Positions 1 to 8,372 of a DNA stretch of 64,000 nucleotides are shown piece by piece; position 1 is the stretch's first letter, and every line of letters begins with the position of its first letter. The DNA comes from Syntrophobacterales bacterium (GTDB lineage Bacteria; Desulfobacterota; Syntrophorhabdia; Syntrophorhabdales; Syntrophorhabdaceae): the NCBI GenBank assembly GCA_031274925.1, contig JAISPL010000014.1, positions 27,079 through 91,078 on the forward strand. The letters run 5' to 3'. The notes beneath the pieces were generated by a model. The model was not told where the DNA came from, made no database searches, and was given only the letters and a program-made list of their open reading frames with translations. A program made the translations under genes and the position numbers.

Positions 1-1
1 A

Positions 2-271
2 GGAACCGGCTGGAAGGTATTTGCGTGGGGATATAATGCTTCCCCTTCCCACTGTAGCTCGAAGCGGATAATCGGTGGAAACACAGATCCCCTCACCTCC
101 GCCGTGCAGGTGAAGGGTGCACTTGGTATGGATTTTTTATCCAACGCCAAGGCCATTGCCGCGGGAAACGGTCACTCTCTCGTCCTTAAAAATGACGGTA
201 CAGTGTGGGCGTGGGGATGGAATGGAGAGGGTCAGTTAGGCAATAACACTAATGACTCGTGTATCTACTAA
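2..271 (+). CDS. RCC1-repeat protein, 3' end (5' end outside window)
   Basis: An open frame runs from the left window edge to a TAA at 269-271, so only the last 89 residues are visible. It reads as RCC1 (regulator of chromosome condensation) beta-propeller repeats: the blade signatures AIAAGNGHSLVLKNDG and VWAWGWNGEGQLG are present. Bacterial RCC1 proteins are usually secreted or surface proteins with a seven-bladed propeller, and their ligands are mostly unknown. The last blade ends abruptly at NNTNDSCIY, in the middle of a repeat unit, so the protein may be truncated. A Rho-independent terminator follows 8 bases after the stop. The neighbouring gene downstream is a related RCC1 gene, so this is part of a tandem paralogue array. 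The family call is secure; the function is not known. Confidence 0.75.
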   Translation, partial: GTGWKVFAWGYNASPSHCSSKRIIGGNTDPLTSAVQVKGALGMDFLSNAKAIAAGNGHSLVLKNDGTVWAWGWNGEGQLGNNTNDSCIY

Positions 272-278
272 TTAAGAC

Positions 279-312
279 GTCCGTCAGGGCTTATTTAGTC
301 CTGACGGACTTT
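279..312 (+). terminator. Rho-independent terminator after first RCC1 gene
   Basis: A perfect 10-bp stem, GTCCGTCAGG at 279-288 paired with CCTGACGGAC at 300-309, has an 11-nt loop and is followed by TTT. It lies 8 bases after the RCC1 stop codon. A closely related hairpin follows the second RCC1 gene at 1348-1373. Confidence 0.75.
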
Positions 313-480
313 ACAAAAAAACAAAATACACAATATACGGAACTTACCTCCAGAAATAAGGAGATCATCATGATGAAAAACAGAAGAAACATGTGTTTGG
401 GAATCATACTCTTATCAGCAATGCTTATGCTCACCATAACGCCATTTATGGTGACTTATGCGTCTGCCACGACAATTACG

Positions 481-880
481 GCGGGAGGTATCCATTCCCT
501 CGCACTTAAAGACAACGGCGATGTATATGCGTGGGGAGAGAATTCTAAAGGTCAGCTCGGCACCGGATATAGCGATAATAACCCCCCCACCATTTCCCTG
601 TACAAGTGAGAGACGCGAACGGCGTGAGCTTTTTATCCAATGTTACGGCCATCGCTGCGGGATGGGGGTACTCCCTCGCCCTAAAAATGACGGTATGGTA
701 TGGGCGTGGGGGTCGAATTGGTTCGGCCAGCTCGGCGATTCCAAGACCGATGGTAACAATACCCCTGTACAAGTGAAAGGCGTGAACGGTGTGGATTTTT
801 TATCCCATGTTAAGGCCATTGCTGCGGGAGGTATCCATTCCCTCGCACTTAAAGACAACGGCGATGTATATGCGTGGGGA
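481..880 (+). repeat. 57-bp direct repeat within RCC1 gene
   Basis: The sequence at 481-537 recurs at 824-880, covering the blade core from GCGGGAGG through GCGTGGGGA with no mismatch that I can see. The spacing is 343 bp. Silent positions are identical, which suggests recent intragenic duplication or gene conversion rather than protein-level conservation alone. Confidence 0.75.
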
Positions 881-960
881 TGGAATAGTAGCGGTGCGTT
901 AGGCAACGGAACCTTGGTTAATTATAAAAGTACTCCCGCTAAGGTAGTGAATCTATCCGG

Positions 961-1165
961 TGTGACGGCCATCGCCGCGGGACAAGGGCATTCCCTCGCA
1001 CTCACAAGCAACGGCACGGAATGGGCATGGGGAAGTAATGTTAGCGAAGAGCTCGGCGATAATACCACTACAAGCAACTTAACTCCCCAGAAGGTGACGG
1101 GTTCATCCAATGTGACGGCCATCGCCGCGGGACAAGGGCATTCCCTCGCACTCACAAGCAACGGC
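961..1165 (+). repeat. 55-bp direct repeat, 150-bp period, within RCC1 gene
   Basis: Positions 961-1015 and 1111-1165 are identical (TGTGACGGCC through AAGCAACGGC) and are spaced exactly one RCC1 blade (150 bp, 50 residues) apart. This is a second pair of near-clonal blades in the same gene. Confidence 0.8.
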
Positions 1166-1347
1166 TACGCATGGGCGTGTGGAGATAATAAATACGGTCA
1201 ACTCGGCGATAATACCACTATTAATAGACCCACCTCCGTGCCGATAGTTGCGCCTTTTTGAATAATAAGGTTGGTTACCGCCATATCCCTGTCAAGTAGC
1301 TATTACAGCCTTTAAAGGGCATCCGAAGGCAGGCACCAAGCCACTGA

Positions 1348-1384
1348 GCCCGTCAGGTTTAGTCCTGGCGGGCTTCAGCCTTTT
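1348..1384 (+). terminator. Rho-independent terminator after second RCC1 gene
   Basis: GCCCGTCAGG at 1348-1357 pairs with CCTGGCGGGC at 1364-1373 (one G-U pair) and is followed shortly by CTTTT. Its core and loop (CGTCAGG, TTTAG) match the hairpin at 279-309, so gene and terminator appear to have been duplicated together. Confidence 0.65.
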
Positions 1385-1724
1385 AAAAAGTCACACCGAA
1401 GAAAAGGCAGAGGAAGTGATCCGTCGAGTCAAAAGCAGACTCTTAGATGGACGCCAAGATTGACCTGGCTTAATCCAAATGGCATTTGTTGACACGACTG
1501 TTGGTCCTACACGGGTTAGAGGATGATCCATGCAAAGCCGAGGGAGGCTTTTTATCCTCCCCATGACACAAAAATTACAATGCCGCACAAAGAGCATTTC
1601 ACCCCTTGGTAAGCGATGTTTTAGATGCATCATTTGATCCACTTCCATTCAGGAAATCCCATATAGCGGAAGCGAGGTTTGTACCCTTGCCATGCCATGG
1701 GGAGGCACATTATCTATACATGCG

Positions 1725-2121
1725 GCAACGCTCATGCTGGTTGCGGGATAGGGTCATTCTCTCGCACTGAAGAAAAACGGTACAGTTTGAGAATTAGGGG
1801 GGGGATAATTGGGCTGGCCAATTGCTCGGCGATGGGATTGGGTTTAGTGTTGATAAATATACCCCCGTGCAGGTGAAGGGCAGTGGCGGCAAAGGTTATT
1901 TAGTTCTGAAGTAATCCGCCTCTATATATGTCAAGAATGGCTGATGAGGTATACTTTTGGCGGCGGACTACAACAATGACATAGACGATGAGCAAAAGAC
2001 TGTCGCGGCAGCGAGCTCGCCCGTTTCACAGGTGAAGGTTAGAGATATTTATTCGCTTGTGGAGGGTTGGCAATATATGGTCGGCTCGTGCATGCCGGTG
2101 AAGTCAAGGAAGACGGAATAA
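1725..2121 (+). pseudogene. Decayed RCC1-repeat relic
   Basis: Around 1740-1890 the DNA still matches an RCC1 blade. One frame reads GHSLALKKNGTV and then a stop; after further shifts it resembles a GQLLGDG blade end and then YTPVQVKGSGG. Another open stretch to about 2121 (containing SSPVSQVKVRD) may be more of the same gene. Stops and frameshifts exclude function. Between 1385 and 1725 I see no gene. This is the third member of the tandem RCC1 cluster and the most eroded. Confidence 0.5.
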
Positions 2122-2141
2122 ACTGAATAAGTCGCAACTCT

Positions 2142-2180
2142 CCGCGGGGCTGAAATATCAATCCCGCGGGGGCTTTTGTT
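2142..2180 (+). terminator. Possible terminator hairpin
   Basis: CCGCGGG at 2142-2148 pairs with CCCGCGG at 2163-2169 and is followed by GGGCTTTTGTTT. It lies downstream of the RCC1 relic and upstream of the glycosyltransferase gene. The stem is short but GC-rich. Confidence 0.45.
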
Positions 2181-2319
2181 TCCTGAAAGCTTAAGAGCTT
2201 CTCTTGACCAACTCTCCCTAAATATAGGCTGGACTCAAAAACTGTCCGGCAGGATGCTAACCACATGAAGGGCGTTACCCTTGCCACGAAGCCTATGTTT
2301 GTTGTAGAATAGGGGTCCT

Positions 2320-3987
2320 ATGAACGAAAAAACACGTCAGACCGCGATGTACGGAATATTGCTTCTGGTTCTCCTTCTGCCCCTTTTCTGTCTTGGTGTA
2401 AGCAATCACGGACTGTGGACCGCAGATGAGCCCAGGGTTGCCGAGATCGGACGGGAGATGGCATTAACAGGAAACTGGGTAGTCCCTGCATTAAACCAAC
2501 GCCCTTTTCTGGAAGAGCCGCCTCTCTATTATGCGTCGGTCGCCGCGGTTTTCAGGATTTTAGGGGGTGCGTCCGACAGGACTGCGCGGGTGCCTTCCGT
2601 GCTGTTTGCTCTGGGCGGATGTATTGCCCTCTTTTTTCTCGGTACGTTTCTTTTTACCCCCCGCATAGGCTTTCTCTCCTCCCTGATACTTGCTACTGGT
2701 TTTGAATACTTTCGGGTGGCCCACTGGCTTGTGGTGGACAGTGCACTCACATGTTTTATAATCACGGCCATGATGTTTTTCATAATGGGGTATATGGCGG
2801 AAAACAAGAGGAAGAAACTCCTTTTTTATATCCTTTTCTATATCTGCTGTACAGGCGCCTTCTTTACGAAGGGTTTCATAGGGCTGGCCGTTCCTGGTCT
2901 TGCGATCCTCGCGTTTCTGCTGCTTAAGCGCAACCTGAAAGAACTGTTAAGAATGCATGTGCCACTTGGGATCGTTGTCTTTCTTGCCCTCTCGCTGCCA
3001 TGGTTCTTTGGCCTTTGGAGTCATGGGGGAGCCGAGTACCTTAAGGTCTTTCTAATCAAAAATCATATTCAGAGATTTCTTCCCGGCGGGTCTTCGGGCC
3101 ACCACCAACCGTTTTATTACTATCTCTTTGGATTCCCGGAGGGTTTTCTTCCCTGGAGTATCCTCCTGATACCGGTCCTCATCTACAGCTTCAGAAAATC
3201 TGACGATTCCCTGCCACCACCGCAGAAGTCCGGGATTACCTGGCTTAAATGCTGGTTTATACTCGGCATAGTCTTCTTAAGCGTTGCGTCCACCAAGAGG
3301 ATACTCTACCTTATGCCCGTATTCCCTCCCTTTGCCCTGCTTGCCGCCCGGTATGTGGACTCCACCTTCCTGACACGGTTATTTACAAAGACGGAAAAGG
3401 CGTTCCTCGCTATATTTGCCGGATTTCCTCTTATTCTTGGGGCCGCAATGACCCCCGTCTACCTCCTGGCGTCCGGGAAGTACCCTTTTATTGCGTCTCA
3501 CTCTCTTTTTTTCACAGTGATAGCTGCCTCCGGGCTTGTTTTTGGACTCTCGCTCGTGTCTCTGAAATACTTCTTCGAAAAAAGAATGGACCGTTTCTGG
3601 ATATCAAGCGGCGGAGCGTTATATGCCGTCATGATTTTTTCGCTGGTTGCCGTCATGCCTGTGCTCGACAATTTTAAGAGTTTTGTCCCTTTTACCGACC
3701 AAGTAAAATCAATTGTCACCGCTGACCATGATCTCTATGCCTACACTCCCGATGAGACGTTGAGAGCTATCATACCATTTTATACAAGTTTTTATCTGAA
3801 AGAGACGGACAACAAGGATTATCTTGCTGCACGCGTCGCCAAGGGAGACCGGATTTTTGTCGCCATCAGGGATAAGAAGGGCCGGTTTGAAGATGAACTG
3901 GTTTCCACCGGACTTTTTTCGGTCGTCGTCCGGCACGGTGCCAAAGAAGACAGGTCGTCCGTCCTTTTGTCGAATAGAGAGCGATGA
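2320..3987 (+). CDS. ArnT/PMT-family (GT39-like) integral membrane glycosyltransferase
   Basis: This 555-residue protein has a hydrophobic N-terminus and about a dozen membrane segments. Near residues 33-47 it carries the family signature WTADEPRVAEIGREM; the acidic DEPR motif lies in the first periplasmic loop. ArnT/PMT_2 proteins use polyprenyl-phosphate sugars on the periplasmic face of the inner membrane to modify lipid A, other lipids or proteins. The 555-residue length is typical of ArnT, which transfers 4-amino-arabinose to lipid A. No other arn genes are adjacent, so the sugar and acceptor cannot be named. The ATG at 2320 has a modest GGGGTCCT stretch just upstream. The gene stands alone, convergent with the metal-transport operon, with a 38-bp gap between the stops. 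Confidence 0.8.
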   Translation: MNEKTRQTAMYGILLLVLLLPLFCLGVSNHGLWTADEPRVAEIGREMALTGNWVVPALNQRPFLEEPPLYYASVAAVFRILGGASDRTARVPSVLFALGGCIALFFLGTFLFTPRIGFLSSLILATGFEYFRVAHWLVVDSALTCFIITAMMFFIMGYMAENKRKKLLFYILFYICCTGAFFTKGFIGLAVPGLAILAFLLLKRNLKELLRMHVPLGIVVFLALSLPWFFGLWSHGGAEYLKVFLIKNHIQRFLPGGSSGHHQPFYYYLFGFPEGFLPWSILLIPVLIYSFRKSDDSLPPPQKSGITWLKCWFILGIVFLSVASTKRILYLMPVFPPFALLAARYVDSTFLTRLFTKTEKAFLAIFAGFPLILGAAMTPVYLLASGKYPFIASHSLFFTVIAASGLVFGLSLVSLKYFFEKRMDRFWISSGGALYAVMIFSLVAVMPVLDNFKSFVPFTDQVKSIVTADHDLYAYTPDETLRAIIPFYTSFYLKETDNKDYLAARVAKGDRIFVAIRDKKGRFEDELVSTGLFSVVVRHGAKEDRSSVLLSNRER

Positions 3988-4025
3988 AAATCTGATACGC
4001 GGCTATTTCGTATTTTGGATCCCCT

Positions 4026-4937
4026 TTATGTTCCGTTAAAACGTTTCGTGCGGCTGGATAGAAGCCTGGTAAGGAGCCAGACCGTCCCATAGAGTGAACT
4101 TAAGAGGCAGACATCTGTCGGACCGACAGGCAGATCCCACTTATAAGCTATCCAGAAGCCTAAGAACGCCGCTCCGCCTCCGATTAATGAGGCTAAGATC
4201 GTCAACTGTTTCATGGTACGGGCAAGAAGGTGAGCAGTGAGCGCCGGCAGAAGGAGGAAGCCGAATGTGATCAAAGGGCCGACACTGAGCACTGCCGTTG
4301 AAACAGTAAGGCCTATCATCAAATAGAGTAAAATGTCCCAGAAAATAACGTTTTTTCGAAGTGTAATCGCCATTTCTCGGTCGAAACAGACGAGAAGCAG
4401 TTCTTTGCGGCAGACTGCCAGCCCAATGAGGACGAGTGCGAGAGCTGCCGCCGTCACCACAAGATCGAGATTGGAGATGGTGACCACTTCCCCTTTTAGC
4501 AAGCCGAGCCACCCGATTTCACCGTAAGGATTTTTTGACAGGATTAGGATGCTGAGCGCCGCCGCCGTTACATATGCCGTCCCGATCCTGCCTTCCGGTT
4601 GCCCCTTGCCTCGCCGCTCCAGAAACGCCAGGACCATAATCGCGCCGAGAGAGAAGGTTGTGGCTCCCGCAAAGGCTAGGGCGTGCGGGCTTAGGGAGCC
4701 TTGGTTCGCCACATGAAATCCTAACCACAAGGGAAGGGAGAGGGCGACGGCGATGCCCGTCGAGGATATCTGCGGCAAAGCCACACCCATAAACACGAGC
4801 CGCCGCATTACGAGAAACACGCCCACAATGGGGCACGCGAACCCGATGAGCATGCTGGCATAGATGGAATTGCGCAACAGGAAGCCAGGCGAGAGAATCT
4901 GAAGAAGCGCATCCATATCAGCCGACCTGCATTTCAA
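4026..4937 (-). CDS. znuB: Zinc/manganese ABC transporter permease (ZnuB-like)
   Basis: This 303-residue polytopic protein belongs to the ABC-3 family of metal-type ABC permeases. Eight or so hydrophobic segments are visible, together with the early motif GFACPIVGVFLVMRR and the later VGPLITFGFLLLPALTAHLL, which is characteristic of ZnuB/MntB-type permeases. It would form the inner-membrane channel for a divalent metal, probably zinc. The start overlaps the end of the ATPase gene by 20 bp, which suggests translational coupling. It is the last gene of a five-gene leftward operon. Metal specificity between Zn and Mn is inferred from the whole operon, not from this protein alone. Confidence 0.88.
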   Translation of the reverse strand: MKCRSADMDALLQILSPGFLLRNSIYASMLIGFACPIVGVFLVMRRLVFMGVALPQISSTGIAVALSLPLWLGFHVANQGSLSPHALAFAGATTFSLGAIMVLAFLERRGKGQPEGRIGTAYVTAAALSILILSKNPYGEIGWLGLLKGEVVTISNLDLVVTAAALALVLIGLAVCRKELLLVCFDREMAITLRKNVIFWDILLYLMIGLTVSTAVLSVGPLITFGFLLLPALTAHLLARTMKQLTILASLIGGGAAFLGFWIAYKWDLPVGPTDVCLLSSLYGTVWLLTRLLSSRTKRFNGT

Positions 4938-5634
4938 GAGTATGTATCATCCGGTCAGGCGTAAGAATATCATCAACAGTACCATAGAGGATATTCTTAT
5001 TGCGGAGCCATACGACATGCCCGGCGTATCGGCGAGCCGCCGCAAAATCGTGGGTGACGAGCAGTACGGCAAGCTTCCTTTCTCTGCGGATCATTGAAAT
5101 GAATTCAAGCACTTCGTAGGCTGCTTCGTGGTCAACCCCGGCAGTGGGTTCATCAAGTGCGAGGATGTCGGGACGGGCAGCAAGGGCGCGCGCGATGAGA
5201 ACACGCTGCTTCTGTCCCCAGGATAGTTCCGAAAACCGTCTCAGGGCAAACTGCTCCGCACCCGCTGCCCTGAGACACTCCCTGGTGAAAACGCGTTCGG
5301 CAGATGGGACAGCGCGGCCGGGCCTGATACGTCCGTACGTGCCCATAAGCGCCACGTCAAACGCGGTGAGCAAATAGACCGGATCGAAATGAATGGACTG
5401 AGGGACATAACCGAACATGAGGGTTGAGCCTTCCTGTGCCCTAATGTCGATACGACCACCGATGGGGGGAATGAGTCCGAGGATGGTCTTAAGGAGCGTT
5501 GATTTGCCTGAACCGTTTGCCCCCAGGATGGCAGTGAAACTGTCCACTGCTATGGAGAGCGATATTCCGGACAGCACAGACTGGTTATCATAGCCTACGC
5601 TCAGGTTGTCAAAGGTGATGAGCGGCTGGTTCAT
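4918..5634 (-). CDS. znuC: Zinc/manganese ABC transporter ATP-binding protein (ZnuC-like)
   Basis: This 238-residue ABC ATPase has Walker A GANGSGKST (residues 38-46), a signature loop LSWGQKQR in place of the canonical LSGGQ, Walker B ILALDEPT and the switch histidine in LLVTHD. The W in LSWGQ is a common variant in metal-type ATPases. It would energise the ZnuB channel from the cytoplasmic side. It overlaps the binding-protein gene by 4 bp upstream and the permease gene by 20 bp downstream. Both the family and the operon position are clear. Confidence 0.9.
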   Translation of the reverse strand: MNQPLITFDNLSVGYDNQSVLSGISLSIAVDSFTAILGANGSGKSTLLKTILGLIPPIGGRIDIRAQEGSTLMFGYVPQSIHFDPVYLLTAFDVALMGTYGRIRPGRAVPSAERVFTRECLRAAGAEQFALRRFSELSWGQKQRVLIARALAARPDILALDEPTAGVDHEAAYEVLEFISMIRRERKLAVLLVTHDFAAARRYAGHVVWLRNKNILYGTVDDILTPDRMIHTLEMQVG

Positions 5635-6584
5635 GGTTGTGTTCCGCCTTTTTCAGTATTTTTTACTGTTGCCGCAGAAACCATGGTTTTGATCAGGTAG
5701 TCCATCATCTTGATGTACGTCTCTGTGTTTGGGACACCGCCGGGCATGATCGGAAGCGTCACCATGGTGGCGCCGGTCTGTTCGGCGATACTTTTTGGGA
5801 CCTTTTCAGGAAACTGCGGCTCACGCACGACGATGGATACATTTTCAGCCTTCATTGTTCTGATAATTTCCTCAATGTGACGGGCTGTGGGATCAATACC
5901 GGGTTTTAGCTCTATCATTCCGAAATAGACCATACCGAATCGCTCCGCGAAGTATGGCCAATGCCCGTGATAGGAGACGAACTTCACACCCTTGAGCGGT
6001 TTTGCCTCTTTCTCCAGCGCAGAGATCGTGGCACTCAGTTTTGCAAGATAGGTATCACGATTACGGGTAAATTCCGCCCGATGCTCTGGGGCAAAGGCCG
6101 CCAAGGAGGTGAAAATGTTTCCGATAGCGATCTTTGCCAGATTCGGATTGAGCATATAGTGCGGGTTGCCGTAAGGGTGAACGTCACCTGACGAGCGCTC
6201 GGTCGACAAGGGCATTTCCCGTGGAGTGATACCTTTCGAGCAGTCCACATAGCCCTGCTTGTCTTTTTGTATCCGGGGATTCTTGCTTGCCTCCAGCAGT
6301 GCAGGCAGAAAGGCGTGCTCGCAGTCAAACCCTACCAGCATCAGGAGATCTGCCCGGTTCATTATGGGAACGAAACTTGGCTTCATTGGTACTCCGTGCG
6401 TGCCTTCCACGCCGATGGCCAGGCTCCGGACTTCAACCAAATCTCCTCCGATGGCTCGGGTAAAGTCGGCCAGATCGGTGAGAGTTGTGACAACCCGGAT
6501 CTTGGTCGCGCGGGCAGGCGCCGCGGCGAATAAGACCGCGAGAAGCGTGATTAGTATGATAAGGCTTAATGATTTCGATTTCAT
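5631..6584 (-). CDS. znuA: Periplasmic metal-binding protein (ZnuA-like)
   Basis: I chose the ATG at 6584, which begins MKSKSLSL with a signal peptide ending APARA and follows an AGAGGAAA ribosome site. A longer frame upstream has no such features. The mature protein (about 290 residues) is a cluster A-I metal-binding protein (ZnuA/TroA fold) with the ligand-type motif NPHYMLNP and a second histidine in EGTHGVPMKP. It would capture Zn2+ (or Mn2+) in the periplasm and deliver it to ZnuBC. It lacks the long His-rich loop of some ZnuA proteins; only HPYGNPH is present. The stop overlaps znuC by 4 bp. Confidence 0.87.
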   Translation of the reverse strand: MKSKSLSLIILITLLAVLFAAAPARATKIRVVTTLTDLADFTRAIGGDLVEVRSLAIGVEGTHGVPMKPSFVPIMNRADLLMLVGFDCEHAFLPALLEASKNPRIQKDKQGYVDCSKGITPREMPLSTERSSGDVHPYGNPHYMLNPNLAKIAIGNIFTSLAAFAPEHRAEFTRNRDTYLAKLSATISALEKEAKPLKGVKFVSYHGHWPYFAERFGMVYFGMIELKPGIDPTARHIEEIIRTMKAENVSIVVREPQFPEKVPKSIAEQTGATMVTLPIMPGGVPNTETYIKMMDYLIKTMVSAATVKNTEKGGTQP

Positions 6585-6601
6585 ATATAGTTTCCTCTGT
6601 A

Positions 6602-8038
6602 TTAGCGCTGCTGCCATCCGTGAGCATGGGAGCCGATAATCCAGGTCCATTGGAGATATATGGCGTTATTTGGACTAAGAAACGATGCGCTGTTGTGTTC
6701 GGTGCGTGTGAATTGCAGCCGCAGCCGATTCCAGTGGCTTAAGGACCAGGTAATATTTGCGGAATATGCGGCGGCAGTGTCCTGCTTACTCTCGGGATTT
6801 TGCAGCCACTCGTACTGTATGCCGGTTGTCCATTGCCGTTGGAACTTGTACGTGAGGTAGGAATAGAGGCCATATACCCCTACGGCCCTGTTCATCGTCC
6901 CTGACGGGGAAACCACATCGTAGCGGTTGTCGCTATATAATACCTCCGTACCCCAGGTGAGGGCTTGGAACTGGTTGTTTCTGAGAGGACGATAACTGAC
7001 CACAAAGTCTGCCCCAAAGAGGCGGCGTTCCCGTTCTCTGTATAAGCTGTCATTTAATGCGAGGAAGACGCCGCCGCGATCAAATGTGTTCGGATTCCAT
7101 AGACCGGAGATGCCCGGTTCAATGGAGATATCGGGTGTGAGGTCGAAATACGTGGATGCGCGGCCGAAAAAGTTGAGATTATTGAAAGAGCGGTACGAAC
7201 CGACATTGTTCGGTATATCGCCGAACTGAGTCCCTGCTCCTGCGGTAAGGCTTACATAATGGGAGACGGGCAGCAGATAGTTGATCTGCACGCCGTCAGT
7301 TTTGGACTCTCCTCCTACATATTTATCAAGCACCAGCGGACGGTTCACGAAGGGCAGTTCGTGATCGTGGACATATGAGAGCCGGCCGAACTCACCGAAG
7401 AATCTTCCCGCCTTCATTGTCAGGTTCCACGGTAACGATGTAGTCTGGATCGCGGCCTCTGCGACAGAGACGTCAGTCTCTCCGGTGGCAAGGTTGACAG
7501 AGGCGTCGAAGACGGCATAGCCGCGGGCAAATGGATCTATCGACGCGGCTATATTGAGTTCAATGGATCGGAGGAGCGCATTGTAGCCACCGGGCTGGAC
7601 ACTCCCCGTCTGTGCCGACTTCCTGTTGTTATAGCTGAAAATGGTGTCGCTTACGAGTCCTATGGAAGGGTTGAAGACGCTTGCCACATCTTTCTTTTGA
7701 GCCTCCACCGCCTGCTCCACTTTTTCCTTAAGTTCCTTTATTTCCTGCTTGATTTCTCCGGAAGTTTCCTGCTCATTTCCTGTGATATTCATGAGGGGAG
7801 GAGGTTCTGATTTCTTCATTTGTGCTTTCAGCTCCTCAATCACATTTTGTTGCTCCCGTATCATTCGTTCCTGCTTCATCAACGTATCCCGGAGGGAATT
7901 GAGCGCCTCTATAGTCGCTTCCTGCTTTTTGAGCATTCCTTCAAGGCTTCTCAGCCGTTCCTCCATGGTCTGTGCCCCAGCATTTAGTGAAAATGACAGA
8001 AGCATACTCAAAAAGACAAATGTAGCCGTACTTTTCAC
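6602..8038 (-). CDS. Outer-membrane beta-barrel protein with N-terminal coiled coil, linked to metal uptake
   Basis: The GTG at 8038 has GGAGG eight bases upstream. A slightly longer frame from 8047 is possible but would overlap that ribosome site. The 478-residue product has a signal peptide ending NAGAQ, a coiled coil over about residues 22-90 (heptads rich in E, K, Q and L) and then a long region of alternating aromatic and polar strands. It ends in a strand near LQWTWIIGSHAHGWQQR. This architecture matches trimeric or monomeric porin-like proteins with periplasmic stalks. Its place between a Cys/His-rich protein and ZnuA suggests a channel letting metal or a metal complex across the outer membrane. 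That role is inferred from context. The gap to znuA is 17 bp. Confidence 0.72.
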   Translation of the reverse strand: MKSTATFVFLSMLLSFSLNAGAQTMEERLRSLEGMLKKQEATIEALNSLRDTLMKQERMIREQQNVIEELKAQMKKSEPPPLMNITGNEQETSGEIKQEIKELKEKVEQAVEAQKKDVASVFNPSIGLVSDTIFSYNNRKSAQTGSVQPGGYNALLRSIELNIAASIDPFARGYAVFDASVNLATGETDVSVAEAAIQTTSLPWNLTMKAGRFFGEFGRLSYVHDHELPFVNRPLVLDKYVGGESKTDGVQINYLLPVSHYVSLTAGAGTQFGDIPNNVGSYRSFNNLNFFGRASTYFDLTPDISIEPGISGLWNPNTFDRGGVFLALNDSLYRERERRLFGADFVVSYRPLRNNQFQALTWGTEVLYSDNRYDVVSPSGTMNRAVGVYGLYSYLTYKFQRQWTTGIQYEWLQNPESKQDTAAAYSANITWSLSHWNRLRLQFTRTEHNSASFLSPNNAIYLQWTWIIGSHAHGWQQR

Positions 8039-8093
8039 GACAAGCACCTCCGTTCAGTCACTTCCTGATTGGAATTTTTTTGTTTTTCTCTGG

Positions 8094-8372
8094 TTAGGTG
8101 TGCGTCTTGACGGGCGGCGCTCTGTTCAAATAAGGAGTGCGGCATTGTCCGGAAAAACATACCCCGTTCTTTTCCGGAAAAATAAACAGGGCGTCAGAGG
8201 CAGGCGGACGGAGTTCCGGAGAAACCTGCAAAAGAGAATGTGAATAGCGGGAGACACAGGAACAGATAGAACAGTTCTCACGTGAGCCGCTGTCTCCATG
8301 ATGATGGCATCCAAGAGCCAAAACGGCGAAAGAGATGAAAACAAGCAGGATTAATACATATTTTCTAGTCAT
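8094..8372 (-). CDS. Small Cys/His-rich putative lipoprotein
   Basis: This 92-residue protein begins MTRKYVLILLVFISFAVLALGC, a lipoprotein-type signal with LALGC as a possible lipobox. A cluster of potential metal ligands follows at once: CHHHGDSGSRENCSICSC. Two more cysteines lie near the C-terminus (VCFSGQC). It is the first gene of the metal-uptake operon, 55 bp upstream of the barrel protein, so a metal-chaperone or sensor role at the membrane is plausible but unproven. Small proteins of this pattern occur beside zinc transporters in other bacteria. A TATAAT-like sequence sits almost on the start codon, so the true start or promoter is uncertain. Confidence 0.55.
   Translation of the reverse strand: MTRKYVLILLVFISFAVLALGCHHHGDSGSRENCSICSCVSRYSHSLLQVSPELRPPASDALFIFPEKNGVCFSGQCRTPYLNRAPPVKTHT

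Larger units (their letters stand above)
370..1261 (+). pseudogene. Secreted RCC1-repeat protein, interrupted by two frameshifts
   Basis: The start ATG at 370 (or 373) follows an AAGGAG ribosome site. The first residues form a signal peptide (MKNRRNMC, then a hydrophobic stretch ending TYASA). Five to six RCC1 blades follow, with repeated AIAAGxGHSLAL and YAWG motifs. The frame is broken twice. The first break is near a run of seven C at 582-588 (frame 1 to frame 3) and the second is near a run of five A at 683-687 (frame 3 to frame 2). Each would be restored by one extra base in that homopolymer, which would give one continuous protein of about 297 residues ending at 1261. This pattern fits either undercalled homopolymers in the assembly or genuine decay. 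The 3' segment alone cannot start sensibly, because it lacks a ribosome site and a signal peptide. Confidence 0.7.

Noticed and set aside
458..690. N-terminal part of the frame that runs to 1261 (from an ATG at 458)
   Set aside because: This stretch is out of frame with the RCC1 repeats; the true N-terminus is in another frame from 370.
481..1165. Regularly spaced direct repeats, considered as a CRISPR array
   Set aside because: The repeats are coding RCC1 blades with 150-bp period; there are no short identical repeats with unique spacers and no cas genes.
5637..6639. Several plus-strand open frames opposite znuA
   Set aside because: They are antisense to a clearly conserved gene and have no homology signals.
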